Shown: positions 16,105-25,357 of the stretch, piece by piece
How the letters are laid out: each line of letters opens with the position of its first letter
Numbering within the stretch: the stretch's first letter is position 1
Source: a bacterium
GTDB lineage: Bacteria > Chloroflexota > Anaerolineae > Caldilineales > Caldilineaceae
NCBI GenBank assembly: GCA_016124945.1
Contig: WGMT01000048.1
Location: forward strand, 131,501-195,500
Direction: 5' to 3'
Length of the DNA: 64,000 nt
Position numbers and translations under genes: made by a program
Notes under the pieces: generated by a model
Told to the model about the DNA's origin: nothing
Database searches by the model: none
Seen by the model: only the letters and a program-made list of their open reading frames with translations

Positions 16105-18177
16105 GTGAAGTTCCTGCGAACCGTTGCCCTGATCTCGGCGGCGCTGACCGTTGTCCTCGCCCAATTCCTGCTATTCTCAATTGAATTGATCAACGCACTG
16201 CCTGGTTGGCTGCTCGATTTGCTGCCCAGCTTGCGTTCCCTCACGTTCTGGTCCGAAGCCAATTTGCAAGGACTGGCGCTAATGCTCGTTGCAGGCGGTG
16301 CGCTTGTCTTCGGGTTGGTTGTCCAGCCGTGGGATTCGTCGCAGATCCTCCCACAGCGGACGGTCTACCCACGCACAGCGCGTACCGGAGCTTTCCTCGT
16401 GGGTGGTGCGGTGCTTGTAGGCATTGTACTTGTTCTCTTTACCTGGCAGAATGAGACCGAACCGCTCTGGTTGCTGCTGGGGTGGGCGGTGTCGATTGTC
16501 CTCATGCTGGTAGGTGCCGGGCTGGGGACGGCACAGCGAGCCCTGCTGGATGAGACGCCCACGCCGCCGCTACTGGGACGTCCTGAATCGAGCTGGCCGC
16601 TGTTGCTTTTGGTCCTCATCGGGGCCGGGCTGCTCACGGGCTGGCATCTGGTCGATGTCCCCGTTCAGGTGACCGCCGCCGCCGTTGTCCACGGTTTGCA
16701 GGCCAAGGCGTTGGCCATCGGCGCTGAAAGCCGTATCTTCGCGCCGGGGGCCGACAATCTGCCCCTCTTCGCTTTCTACCCGTCTGCGTTGGCCATACAC
16801 CTGAGTGGTGACACCTTGCTCGGCAGCCGGATTGCGGGTGTCTTGGCGGGTTTGCTTACTGTGCTTGGTGTCTGGCTGCTTGGCTGCGAACTCTTCCGCC
16901 GTCTCCCCGAGCGAGTAGACGGTCTCCTCTGGCGGGATGACGGCAGCAGCGCCGCGCTGTGCGCCGCCATTATCACCGCCATCGGCTACACCTTTGTCCA
17001 CTTCAGTCGCCAGCCGATCCTGTTGGAGCCGGTGGGCTGGGGCACGCTGGCGCTGTGGGCGCTGCACCGGGGGCTGCGCACACGTAGCCTGCTTGTCCTC
17101 GCGCTCAGTGGTCTCCTCCTGGGCATGACGTCGCTGCTCTACCTCACCGGTTGGATCTTCGTGGTGGTGGCGCTCTGCTGGCTGCTCTGGCTCGCGCTAG
17201 GACGTACCCACTGGCTGCGCGGCGAAGACGGTATCGGTTGGGCGGGTGTCGCCATCTGGCCGACGGCGTTTTTTGTCTTTATCGCGCCGGTGGTCGGCGT
17301 CTGGTTGCGCCATCCGGACGCATTCGGGCAACGTTTCCTTTCCGCGTCCATCTTCGACGCGGGGGCCTTGGCGCGCATGGAAGCGTTCTACGGCATCCAG
17401 GGGTTGCCTGCTATCCTCTGGGAAAGCTTCCGCCGCAGCCTGTTGACCTTCAACCTCTACCCCGACACCAGTCTGGCCTTTGGCTTCGACAGGCCGATGT
17501 TCGATCCATTTGTCGGCGCGTTGTTGGTGATGGGATTGGGCGTGATTGTCCTCAACCTGGATCGGATTTTGAGCTGGCTCCTCCTAACATGGTGGGGCGT
17601 TGTGCTGATTCTGGGGGGTGGGCTGACCGAAGGCGCGCCCTTTTGGCCCTACTTGTTGCCGCTGCTGCCCATTGGGAGCCTGATTGCCGGGCTGGCCGTG
17701 GAACGTTGGCGCTCCACCCTGCTTCATACCGGCGGACCGTGGCTTCGTCATGTAGGGACGGTGGCGGTGCTGGGGCTGCTCTTGTGGACGGGCGCGCAGA
17801 ATTGGATCAACTACTACGAGCGTTACACCCTCCTCGACGCTCCGCCCGCCGAGAAAGCCGTCCACTACGCAGGACGCGCCCTGCGCACTCTTTCGCCGGA
17901 GCAGACGCCCTACCTCGTCGTCGGTGAAGGGCGGCCCCAATGGGACGATGCCCGGATCGTCTACATCGCCGGCAACGCCTACGACGTCCTCGCGCATGGG
18001 GAATTACGCCTGGACTCTCTGCCCGAAACCCTGCCGCCAGGCAGCGCCATCCTGCTCCTGCCCGAAGATCAGGTGCTCGCTTCCGTCCTGGGGTCTCGTT
18101 TCCCCGGCGGCGTCTACCGCATTCTGCGCGACCGCCAGAGCAATCCGGTGATGGTGGTTATGGTGATTGGGGATTAG
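16105..18177 (+). CDS. Multi-pass membrane protein, GT-C (GT39-like) glycosyltransferase
   Basis: About 690 residues from a GTG at 16105, which has AAGAAGG 7 nt upstream. A TTG at 15988 would add 39 residues of unconvincing sequence. Roughly ten or more hydrophobic helices. The segment GDTLLGSRIAGVLAGLLTVLGVWLLG resembles PMT/ArnT-like GT-C enzymes, which transfer sugars from polyprenyl phosphate on the outer membrane face. I do not see the usual acidic catalytic pair near the N-terminus, so substrate and even activity are uncertain. The C-terminal ~110 residues are soluble. The stop codon lies within a spacer repeat. First of three large membrane proteins of this kind here. Confidence 0.7.
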   Translation: MKFLRTVALISAALTVVLAQFLLFSIELINALPGWLLDLLPSLRSLTFWSEANLQGLALMLVAGGALVFGLVVQPWDSSQILPQRTVYPRTARTGAFLVGGAVLVGIVLVLFTWQNETEPLWLLLGWAVSIVLMLVGAGLGTAQRALLDETPTPPLLGRPESSWPLLLLVLIGAGLLTGWHLVDVPVQVTAAAVVHGLQAKALAIGAESRIFAPGADNLPLFAFYPSALAIHLSGDTLLGSRIAGVLAGLLTVLGVWLLGCELFRRLPERVDGLLWRDDGSSAALCAAIITAIGYTFVHFSRQPILLEPVGWGTLALWALHRGLRTRSLLVLALSGLLLGMTSLLYLTGWIFVVVALCWLLWLALGRTHWLRGEDGIGWAGVAIWPTAFFVFIAPVVGVWLRHPDAFGQRFLSASIFDAGALARMEAFYGIQGLPAILWESFRRSLLTFNLYPDTSLAFGFDRPMFDPFVGALLVMGLGVIVLNLDRILSWLLLTWWGVVLILGGGLTEGAPFWPYLLPLLPIGSLIAGLAVERWRSTLLHTGGPWLRHVGTVAVLGLLLWTGAQNWINYYERYTLLDAPPAEKAVHYAGRALRTLSPEQTPYLVVGEGRPQWDDARIVYIAGNAYDVLAHGELRLDSLPETLPPGSAILLLPEDQVLASVLGSRFPGGVYRILRDRQSNPVMVVMVIGD

Positions 18178-18355
18178 TGATTGGTGATTGGTGATTGGTG
18201 ATTGGTGATTGGGATCATGTCGAGAAGATGATGAGATGATGTTCATCAACCACATCATCTCATCATCTCATCATCCCATCATCCCATCATCCCATCATCC
18301 CATCATCTTCCTCTACAGCAAGCCCCCAATCACCAATCACTAATCACCAATCACA
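18165..18355. repeat. Nested inverted repeat made of gtgattg and gatgat units
   Basis: Tandem GTGATTG-type heptamers (18165-18213) are matched by the reverse complement at 18324-18354. Inside them GATGATGAGATGATG (about 18227-18241) pairs with CATCATCTCATCATC, followed by tandem CCCATCAT units. The outer arm covers the last codons and stop of the preceding gene. Confidence 0.85.
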
Positions 18356-18364
18356 AAAAATGAC

Positions 18365-19003
18365 ATGAACAGACCAACGCACGCCCCAATCCAAATCTCT
18401 CCTCTCGCGCCGGCCCACGCTGATCGGGCGGCGGCTTTGCATGTGGCCGGGCAGCCGGGCACCTTCCTCACCGCGCTAGGACCCAAGGTGCTGGCGGTGC
18501 TCTACCGGGTGTTGCCGGTGTCGCCGGTGGGGTTCGGCTTTGTGGCGGCCTTTGAAGAAGGCTCTCCCCTCGCCTTCGCCGCGGTGACGACTAGCACGGG
18601 TCGTCTGTTTGTGGAAATGGGGACGCGGCGCTTGCCTGCGCTGTTGCCGCCGCTGTTGACCCGCTTTGTGCAGCAGCCGTCGTTGATCGTACGCAGCGCG
18701 CAGACGGTGATCTATCCCTTCCTCGCCTACGACGAGGAGGAAGCCGCGGATCAGCCTGTGGCCGAACTCCTCGCCATTATGACTGATCCCACCGCGCAGG
18801 GCCAGGGGCTGGGCGCGGCGCTCATCACCGCCGCAACCGACGCCTGCCGCCAACGTGGCATCGCCCTTCTCGACGTGACGGTGGACGCTGCCAATTCCGG
18901 CGCGCGCCGTTTCTACGCACGACACGGCTTCAATTTCCGTCGTCAATTTGTCCTGTACGGGCGCGACATGGCGCTCTACCGGTTGCCGCTGGTGGTGTCC
19001 TGA
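18365..19003 (+). CDS. GNAT-family N-acetyltransferase
   Basis: 212 residues. The acetyl-CoA binding core is visible at LLAIMTDPTAQGQGLGAAL (Q/RxxGxG/A) followed by DVTVDAANSGARRFYARHGF, the usual GNAT end with the NxxAxxFYxxxGF pattern. The N-terminal 100 residues are divergent. The stop overlaps the next start (TGATG), placing it in an operon with a UPF0104 membrane protein and a glycosyltransferase, so it may acetylate a surface sugar or lipid intermediate. Substrate unknown. Confidence 0.8.
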   Translation: MNRPTHAPIQISPLAPAHADRAAALHVAGQPGTFLTALGPKVLAVLYRVLPVSPVGFGFVAAFEEGSPLAFAAVTTSTGRLFVEMGTRRLPALLPPLLTRFVQQPSLIVRSAQTVIYPFLAYDEEEAADQPVAELLAIMTDPTAQGQGLGAALITAATDACRQRGIALLDVTVDAANSGARRFYARHGFNFRRQFVLYGRDMALYRLPLVVS

Positions 19004-20055
19004 TGCACGCCCAAGAGACGACGCGCCTCGCCGATCTGCAACCAGCGGCCTTCCGCTGGACAAGGCTGCTGCTGATCGTGGCCCTGGCCGCGCTGACGGT
19101 AACCGGCCTGATCTGGTGGGGCGGCGGCGCAGCGACGTGGTCGATCCTCGCCGCCGCCGATTGGCGATTGGTGGCGCTGGCTGCCGTGATCCACTACGGT
19201 GGCTTCGCCCTGCGCGGCCACCGCTGGCAACGTCTGTTGGCAACCCTGGGCCATCGCCTGCCCTACCGCGAGGTGACGGCGCTGCTCATCAGCGGCTGGT
19301 TCGTCAGCGCCCTCATCCCCGCCCGTGCCGGTGATCTTGTGCGTGTGGGTGCGCTGCGCCTCGGTCAACACGGAGATCAACGTCACCGTGCGCCTGTCCC
19401 CGTGGCTGATGGGCTGGGTTCGATTGTGATGGAACGAGTCTTCGACATTGCGGCGATTTTGGGGCTGGGCGCGGGCTTTGGTTTCCTCGTGCTGCGCAAC
19501 CGTCTGCCCGACTGGCTGCTGTGGACCTACGCCGTGGGCGTGACGCTGTTGGCCGTCTTCGGCGCGGCGCTGATCTTCGTCCCCGCTCTCCTGGGCTGGC
19601 TGCGGCAGACGGTGCGCCGACCGCGGCTCCAGGCGATCCTCGATTTTGTGGCGCAGGTGGTGACGACGTTGCGCACGATTCTGCGCCGTCCTTTCCTGGC
19701 GCTGCTGCTGGCGGTGGAAAGTGCCCTGATCTGGCTGTGCGACGCTCTTTTGCTCTGGTTGGTGGTGATGGCGCTGGGCGTGGACCTGTCCTTCGCCGCC
19801 GCCGCTTTCGTCGCCCTCAGCGTCGACGTGGTGGCAACAATTCCGCTCACCCCCGGCGGTATGGGACAGATTGAGCTGGCCTACAGCGGGCTGCTGGCGC
19901 TCCTGGCCGTGCCCGCCGGTTTTGTCCCCGCGGCAGTGCTGCTCACCCGCGCCATCAGCTATTGGAGTTTCCTCGGTTTTAGCGGCGTGGTGGCGGCCAC
20001 CAGCGGCATCGGCGCGGTGCTGGCGGCGTTGCGCCGTCCTGTGGCGAAGGAGTAG
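19003..20055 (+). CDS. UPF0104/LPG synthase-type transmembrane protein
   Basis: 350 residues with about eight membrane helices. Motifs of the lysylphosphatidylglycerol synthase TM/UPF0104 family are present: SGWFVSALIPARAGDLVRVGALR, VMERVFDIAAILGLG and TPGGMGQIELAYSGLL. It lacks the soluble aminoacyltransferase domain, so it is the stand-alone flippase-like form often placed beside polyprenyl-linked glycosyltransferases. Start overlaps the GNAT stop by one base. The neighbouring GTG-start glycosyltransferase follows within 5 nt. Confidence 0.85.
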   Translation: MHAQETTRLADLQPAAFRWTRLLLIVALAALTVTGLIWWGGGAATWSILAAADWRLVALAAVIHYGGFALRGHRWQRLLATLGHRLPYREVTALLISGWFVSALIPARAGDLVRVGALRLGQHGDQRHRAPVPVADGLGSIVMERVFDIAAILGLGAGFGFLVLRNRLPDWLLWTYAVGVTLLAVFGAALIFVPALLGWLRQTVRRPRLQAILDFVAQVVTTLRTILRRPFLALLLAVESALIWLCDALLLWLVVMALGVDLSFAAAAFVALSVDVVATIPLTPGGMGQIELAYSGLLALLAVPAGFVPAAVLLTRAISYWSFLGFSGVVAATSGIGAVLAALRRPVAKE

Positions 20056-20059
20056 CGCC

Positions 20060-22219
20060 GTGGTTGATGCTTTGCGCCGTCTTTATGCGCGGCACCGTCT
20101 TTTTGTCCTCATTTTGCTGCTTTTCGTCGGCTTTCGGCTGCTGGCGATTCTACTCTTTCGACCGGGCGGCTTCATCGCCGACTTTTCGGACTACGATTTC
20201 TACTTCGAGTGGGGACGGCTCACCCCCCGCGGCTACACCGCCTACGACAACCTGTGGACGGCCTACCCGCCGCTCTTCCCGGCGCTGATGCTGGCTGTCT
20301 TTGAACTCTCGGCGCGCATCCCCCCCTGGATTGACAACCGCTTCTTCTTTCACACTTTTTTGGGCGCGGTGCTGCTCGTCTTTGAGACGGGCAATCTCGT
20401 GCTCATCTACCGGCTGGCGCGCCGCCTCACCCCTGAGGACGCGCTGACGCCGGCCATCCTCTACGCGCTGCTCTTTGCGCCTGTCTACACGTTGTTGGGC
20501 TGGTTCGAGTCGATGCCCCTCTTCTTCATGCTGCTGGGGGTGGACCTGCTCCTGATCCGTCGCCGCTGGGGCTGGACGGGCAGCGCTGTTGCCGCCGCGC
20601 TGGGTTTCCTCACAAAACTGACGCCGATCCTGCTCATCCCCATTGCCGTGCGTTGGCTGGGTGCAAAGCTCAGTGTACGCGCCGCGCAACGTGAATGGTT
20701 CAACCCGCGGTCGCCCGGCAACCTGCTGCGCCCGACGATCTACACCCTTCTCTTTGCGGCGACGGTGGTGGCGGTGGGCTATCCTTTTGTAAACGCCAAC
20801 CCTGAACTGGCACTGAGCAGCTTTCGGGTGCAGTCGATCCGCCCGCCGTGGCAGAGTTTGTGGGCGGTGCTCGACGGCTACTTCGGCTACGGCCTGGTGC
20901 CGCTGGACATGCGCAACCTGGCCGGTCTCGACGGCCCACTCTGGCAAAGCAGCCTGCCGTGGACGTGGATCACCCTGGGCTTTGTGTTGCTCTACGCCTT
21001 CCTCTACACCCGCCCCTACGATTGGACAGCGCCGCGCACAGTGGTGGCTTTCGCCGCCGTCAGCGTGATCTGGCTCTTTCTCTACAGCAAGGGGTGGAGC
21101 CCGCAGTTCGTGGTCTGGATCCTGGCCTTCACGGTTTTGCTCTTGCCCACGCTGCGGGGGATGTTGATCGGGCTTGTCCTCACGGTGGCGAATGCCGTGG
21201 AGGCCAACGTCTTCTTGATTATGTTGCCCGACCAACATTGGATTCTGTGGGGGACGGTGCTAGTGCGCACGATTTTGTTGGTCCTCCTGGCTGTGGAGTT
21301 TCTTGGGCAGATCTGGCCGTCCCCGCGCGGACATGTCCTGCGCCGCGTGGCCGGTGTCCTGGCGTGGACGACGATGGGCATTGCGTTACTGGTCACCGTA
21401 GCGGCAACGCCCCGCGTCGCCGACGCCTACGCCGACCGTCGATTGGCAGAACATCCCTGCCGCGGCGTAGTGGAGACGCTACAGGCCGAAGCGGTGTGGT
21501 CCTCGTCGACGGTAGCCACCGAATCCATCGAAGTCTGGGAGCAGCTTCATCCCTGGCTGCGCGCCGATTACGACATGCACGTCATCGACGGTTACAGCCC
21601 CGACCGCGATCCGGCGCAGGTGGGCGCGGAACGGCTGACAACACTGGTGACAGGCGAACCCGAGTTCTGGTGGGTATCGTGGCTGGGCAATGTCGACGCC
21701 GAAACGACTTTACAAACAGAAATCACAGGTCTGTTTTTCGCCGATCCACGTCTCTCGATTTTGGAGACGCAGCGTCACGGCGCGTGCGCGTTGAGCCGCG
21801 TGGCACAGCTCCCTGCGCAGCCGGTGGCCGTGGCCGATGTGGTGGGCGGGCCGATTTCGCTCCTCGCCGCCGAGACGGGAACGGCGCACCCTGGATCGGT
21901 GCTGTATCTGGTAGTATACTGGCAGGCTGTACAGCGTATAGACGAACGCTATACCGTCTTCACGCAGTTGAGCGCACCCGACGGCACGCTCATCGCCCAA
22001 CAGGACAACTATCCTGTGCGCGGCCTGGCGCCTACCGACACCTGGCAACCCGGCGTGGTGGTGCGCGATCCCTACGAACTCTCTCTCCCTGCCGACGCCC
22101 CGCCGGGTGAATACCGGCTACGAATCGGCCTCTACACGGCGGAAGGAAGGCGTCCGCTTGTGTTGGCGGATGGTAGCCAGGGGGAGTTTATTGAATTGAA
22201 TGTTGTGATTGGTGAATGA
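20060..22219 (+). CDS. GT-C family membrane glycosyltransferase with C-terminal beta-sandwich
   Basis: 719 residues from a GTG preceded by AAGGAG 7 nt upstream. An upstream in-frame extension only reads through the previous gene. The N-terminal membrane half has ADFSDYDFYFEWGRLT and AYPPLFPALML, resembling polyprenyl-phosphate-mannose-dependent transferases (GT39/GT87-like), with acidic residues in the first extracytoplasmic loop. About 10-12 membrane helices are followed by ~220 soluble residues; the last ~110 (GSVLYLVVYWQAVQRIDERYTV through YRLRIGLYTAEGRRPL) form a beta-sandwich also present at the end of the next gene. Probably surface glycan or glycoprotein assembly. Confidence 0.75.
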   Translation: MVDALRRLYARHRLFVLILLLFVGFRLLAILLFRPGGFIADFSDYDFYFEWGRLTPRGYTAYDNLWTAYPPLFPALMLAVFELSARIPPWIDNRFFFHTFLGAVLLVFETGNLVLIYRLARRLTPEDALTPAILYALLFAPVYTLLGWFESMPLFFMLLGVDLLLIRRRWGWTGSAVAAALGFLTKLTPILLIPIAVRWLGAKLSVRAAQREWFNPRSPGNLLRPTIYTLLFAATVVAVGYPFVNANPELALSSFRVQSIRPPWQSLWAVLDGYFGYGLVPLDMRNLAGLDGPLWQSSLPWTWITLGFVLLYAFLYTRPYDWTAPRTVVAFAAVSVIWLFLYSKGWSPQFVVWILAFTVLLLPTLRGMLIGLVLTVANAVEANVFLIMLPDQHWILWGTVLVRTILLVLLAVEFLGQIWPSPRGHVLRRVAGVLAWTTMGIALLVTVAATPRVADAYADRRLAEHPCRGVVETLQAEAVWSSSTVATESIEVWEQLHPWLRADYDMHVIDGYSPDRDPAQVGAERLTTLVTGEPEFWWVSWLGNVDAETTLQTEITGLFFADPRLSILETQRHGACALSRVAQLPAQPVAVADVVGGPISLLAAETGTAHPGSVLYLVVYWQAVQRIDERYTVFTQLSAPDGTLIAQQDNYPVRGLAPTDTWQPGVVVRDPYELSLPADAPPGEYRLRIGLYTAEGRRPLVLADGSQGEFIELNVVIGE

Positions 22220-22345
22220 ATGATTAGGTTTGGCGATTGGCAATGTCTCAACGCTCAACAGCCTTGTCGGGCACATGTATTTGTCAATTCGCATACTTGA
22301 TCCAAGACCTAATCACCATTCACTAATCACCAATCACCAATCACT
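22201..22345. repeat. Inverted repeat of gtgattggtga units
   Basis: GTGATTGGTGAATGAATGATTAGG (about 22206-22230) is the imperfect reverse complement of CCTAATCACCATTCACTAATC... (about 22312-22345). The left arm covers the last codons of the upstream gene. Confidence 0.75.
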
Positions 22346-22373
22346 TCATCGTTCCCATTCAAACCCAATTTCT

Positions 22374-24662
22374 ATGCGCACATCCCGCTTCGCCGACATC
22401 AGCCGCTATGACCGCAGCATCGCCTTTCTGGTGATCTGCTTCTTGTACGCGTGCTACTTGCTCACCTTCACCGGCGTGATTCAGAGCAGTGACGGCCTTT
22501 CCATGTTCGCCACCACCGAGAGCATCGTCCGCCGCGGGAATGTGGACTCGAACCAATTGCTGTGGATGGGCCTTCAGCAGGGCAGCTTCGGCGCGGACGG
22601 CGAACTCTTCAGCCGCAAGGGCGCGGGGATGGGGCTGTTGGCGTTGCCGTTGGTGTGGCTGGCGCAGCAGTGGACGGCGCTGGGGCTGGTGCAGATGGCG
22701 CTGCTGCTCAACCCCATCCTCACAGCGTGGACGGGCGGCCTGCTCTATCGTACGGTGATCCGCCTAGGCTGGAGCCGTTTCGTGGCCGTGGTGACAGCAC
22801 TTTCCTTCGGGTTGGCGACACCCGCCTGGCCCTACACGCAAACCTTTTTCAGCGATCCTGTGGCCATGTGGGGGCTTTTCGGCTCACTCTACAGCATCCT
22901 CGCCTATAGCCAGAGTCGGCGCAAACGGTATCTCTTTCTCGGCGGCATCGCCTGGGGACTGGCCTACCTGGCCCGCTCCATCAACCTGGTCACTTTGCCC
23001 GTCTTCATTCTGGCATTGGCGTTGGCGCTGGCCGAGATGGAAAAACGCTACGATCTGCGCTCGATTGTGGTTGGCCGCCTGCGCGAATGGATCATCTTCG
23101 GCTTTCCCATCCTTGTGGCGGGTCTTTTCTCGCTGTGGTGGAATTGGCTGCGCTACGGCGGCCTCTTCGAAACCGGCTACGTCGAGACGGAATCGTTCAG
23201 CGGCGTTTGGCTCGAAGGTCTCTTTGGTCTGCTCATCAGCCCTGGCCGTGGGATTCTCTGGTACAGCCCCGTGATTGTGTTGACCTTGGCGGGGATCGGT
23301 TGGTTCCGACGCAACCTGCGTTGGTTCCTCGTGGCTGTGGCCGGTGTGACACTGCTCTACCTGGGCCTCTACGCCAAGTGGTACATGTGGCATGGCGGCT
23401 ACAGTTGGGGTCCACGCTTTTTGGTGCCGGTGTTGCCCTTTGTAATGGTGTTAAGCGCGCCCATCTGGCAGCGTATCTTCGAATCGCAACACTGGGGACA
23501 GGCCGGGCGCGTCGGCGCGGCGATTTTGCTTGTCCTCTCGTTGGGGGTACAGTGGTTGGGGGTGCTTCTCCCCTTTTCGCTGGTGCAGGATTGGCTGGCG
23601 CAAACGGTGACACCCCTCTTTGCCGCAGAGACCTTCACTCAGTGGCGCTATTCGCCGCTGGTGTTACAGTGGCACTACCTCACTGCCGAGCACCTGCACT
23701 TCGCCTGGTGGCGCGCCGGTGTAGACGGCCCCGATTGGCCCTCGCTCGTCCTGGTGATGGCGACGCTGGCCGTGGGCGGTTGGCTGCTTTTGCGCCAGGT
23801 GCGCCAGGATCTGCCGATGGGCGAGCGCACGCCCAACTGGGTCTACGGCGGCGCGCTGATCCTGGTGACGCTGGGGTTGTTGGTGCGGTATCAGCCTGTT
23901 CTCAGCGATGGCAGCATGGCCACGGCGCGGCTCATCGAACAGCACGAAGCTGAGGACGACGCCGTCCTTTACCTGCGGCCTACCGAGACGCAGCAGTTTG
24001 CCAACGCCTACCACGGTGATCTGCCCGTCTACGGCCTCTTCCCCGCCGATCCGCTAGACGAAGACGCGTCGGCCTGGTTGGCCCACATTGCACAGCGCTA
24101 TCGCCGCGTGTGGGTGGTGCCCGACTTCCATCCGCCTGATCAGTCGGGATGGGAACGAGCGTTGCGCGGACAGAATTTCTTGCTGCTCGATGTCACTGCG
24201 CCACCCGATGGGCAGCGGGTGGCGCTCTACGCCTTTCCAGAGGCGCAGCCACTCACCGAAACCGGCGTCGGCATCGAGTTTGGCGAACCGGCCTGGGTGC
24301 GCCTGAATGGCTACGGCTACACCGAGCAGACGAGTCCTGGCGCAGAGTTGTTGGTGGCGTTGGAGTGGGAAAGCCTGCGTCCTGTAACCGAGAACTTCCA
24401 CGTCTTCGTGCATCTGCTCAACGCACAGGGCGAGCGTGTGGATCAGCGCGACGGTCAGCCGCTGCTCTGGCTGCGTCCTACCAGTTCGTGGACACCAGGA
24501 GAGCGCATTCAGGATCGCTATGGCCTGCTCTTGCCCGAAGACTTGCCGACGGGCCGTTACCGTGTCCTCGCCGGTTTGTATGATCCGGCCACAGGTGAAC
24601 GTCAACCCGTCAGTGTGGGTCCTGGCGCGGCGGTGGAATTAGGGCCGATTTGGGTGGAGTGA
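22374..24662 (+). CDS. GT-C/PMT-like membrane glycosyltransferase with the same C-terminal tail domain
   Basis: 762 residues from the ATG at 22374 (MRTSRFADIS); the in-frame upstream 48 codons are spacer repeat. N-terminal SSDGLSMFATTESIVRRGN is the acidic first loop, then about ten hydrophobic helices with the polar loop SRKGAGMGLLALPL. The C-terminal ~190 residues are soluble and end in a beta-sandwich (GAELLVALEWESLRPVTENFHV ... LPTGRYRVLAGLYDPATGERQP) clearly homologous to the end of the preceding gene. Likely transfers sugars to surface acceptors; substrate unknown. Confidence 0.75.
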   Translation: MRTSRFADISRYDRSIAFLVICFLYACYLLTFTGVIQSSDGLSMFATTESIVRRGNVDSNQLLWMGLQQGSFGADGELFSRKGAGMGLLALPLVWLAQQWTALGLVQMALLLNPILTAWTGGLLYRTVIRLGWSRFVAVVTALSFGLATPAWPYTQTFFSDPVAMWGLFGSLYSILAYSQSRRKRYLFLGGIAWGLAYLARSINLVTLPVFILALALALAEMEKRYDLRSIVVGRLREWIIFGFPILVAGLFSLWWNWLRYGGLFETGYVETESFSGVWLEGLFGLLISPGRGILWYSPVIVLTLAGIGWFRRNLRWFLVAVAGVTLLYLGLYAKWYMWHGGYSWGPRFLVPVLPFVMVLSAPIWQRIFESQHWGQAGRVGAAILLVLSLGVQWLGVLLPFSLVQDWLAQTVTPLFAAETFTQWRYSPLVLQWHYLTAEHLHFAWWRAGVDGPDWPSLVLVMATLAVGGWLLLRQVRQDLPMGERTPNWVYGGALILVTLGLLVRYQPVLSDGSMATARLIEQHEAEDDAVLYLRPTETQQFANAYHGDLPVYGLFPADPLDEDASAWLAHIAQRYRRVWVVPDFHPPDQSGWERALRGQNFLLLDVTAPPDGQRVALYAFPEAQPLTETGVGIEFGEPAWVRLNGYGYTEQTSPGAELLVALEWESLRPVTENFHVFVHLLNAQGERVDQRDGQPLLWLRPTSSWTPGERIQDRYGLLLPEDLPTGRYRVLAGLYDPATGERQPVSVGPGAAVELGPIWVE

Positions 24663-24700
24663 CCGTCCGTCGTCGGTCGTCGGTCGTCAGTCGTCAATCA
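24661..24700. repeat. Tandem gtcgtcgg-type units
   Basis: A short array of GTCGTCGGTCGTCGGTCGTCAG-like octamers directly after the glycosyltransferase stop; no second arm was found. Confidence 0.6.
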
Positions 24701-24719
24701 CAACGAGGACACTACAATT

Positions 24720-25304
24720 ATGCGCGTCATTTCTGGCAGCGCCAAAGGACATACACTGCAATCGGTGCCGGGGGACTCCACACGGCCGATTACGGACAAA
24801 GCCAAAGAAGCGCTCTTCTCGATCCTCGGCGATTGGATTGAGGGTTCGCGTGTGCTCGATCTCTTCGGCGGGACAGGCGCGGTGGGGATTGAGGCGTTGA
24901 GCCGAGGGGCCGAGCATGCTACCTTCCTCGAACGCAACCGCCGCGCCATTGAGACGATCCAGGCCAATCTCGTCCACTGCAAGTTGAAAGAGCTTGCCGC
25001 CGTACAGCAGGGGGACAGTTTTGTCTTCCTCGAACGCTACAAAGGTGATCCATTCGATCTCATCTTTGTTGCGCCGCCCCAATACCAGGATCTCTGGCGC
25101 AAAGCCCTCCTAACTGTGGACAAACGCCCTGAACTCCTTTACGACGACGGCATGGTGGTTGTGCAGATTCATCCGCGCGAGGACGCGCCCGTAGAACTGC
25201 AATCGCTCTACGAATTCGATAGGCGGACGTATGGATCAGTCTTGTTGATCTTTTATGAGCGGGTGGGGGCAGGGGATAGTAAAGATGATGGGATGATGAG
25301 GTAA
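24720..25304 (+). CDS. rsmD: 16S rRNA (guanine966-N2)-methyltransferase RsmD-like
   Basis: 194 residues. RsmD features: MRVISGSAKG, TRPITDKAKEALFSIL, SAM-binding VLDLFGGTGAVGIEALSRGA and FLERNRRAIETIQANL. The enzyme methylates G966 of 16S rRNA in the small-subunit head. The motif IV normally written (D/N)PP(F/Y) reads FVAPPQY here, so the catalytic-loop acidic residue is Ala; I believe this is a lineage variant rather than a sequence error, but activity is not assured. GAGGAC upstream may serve as ribosome binding site. Confidence 0.85.
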   Translation: MRVISGSAKGHTLQSVPGDSTRPITDKAKEALFSILGDWIEGSRVLDLFGGTGAVGIEALSRGAEHATFLERNRRAIETIQANLVHCKLKELAAVQQGDSFVFLERYKGDPFDLIFVAPPQYQDLWRKALLTVDKRPELLYDDGMVVVQIHPREDAPVELQSLYEFDRRTYGSVLLIFYERVGAGDSKDDGMMR

Positions 25305-25305
25305 T

Positions 25306-25349
25306 CGCATAAAAAACGGCGTCCGCTCACGGACGCCGTTTTTTATGCG
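25306..25349. terminator. Strong bidirectional terminator
   Basis: Perfect 20-bp inverted repeat around a CTCA loop (25326-25329), GC-rich core flanked by A6 and T6 tracts. It sits between the convergent rsmD and coiled-coil membrane protein genes and can terminate both. Confidence 0.95.
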
Positions 25350-25357
25350 AGTTGTGC

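Noticed and set aside
18165..18355. Possible CRISPR array
   Set aside because: Units are 7-8 nt and directly adjacent or inverted, with no regular spacers and no cas genes.
20150..22110. Long antisense and out-of-frame ORFs (362 and 420 codons) over the glycosyltransferase at 20060
   Set aside because: Mirror frames of a GC-rich gene with Arg/His-rich composition; the membrane protein frame is clearly the real one.
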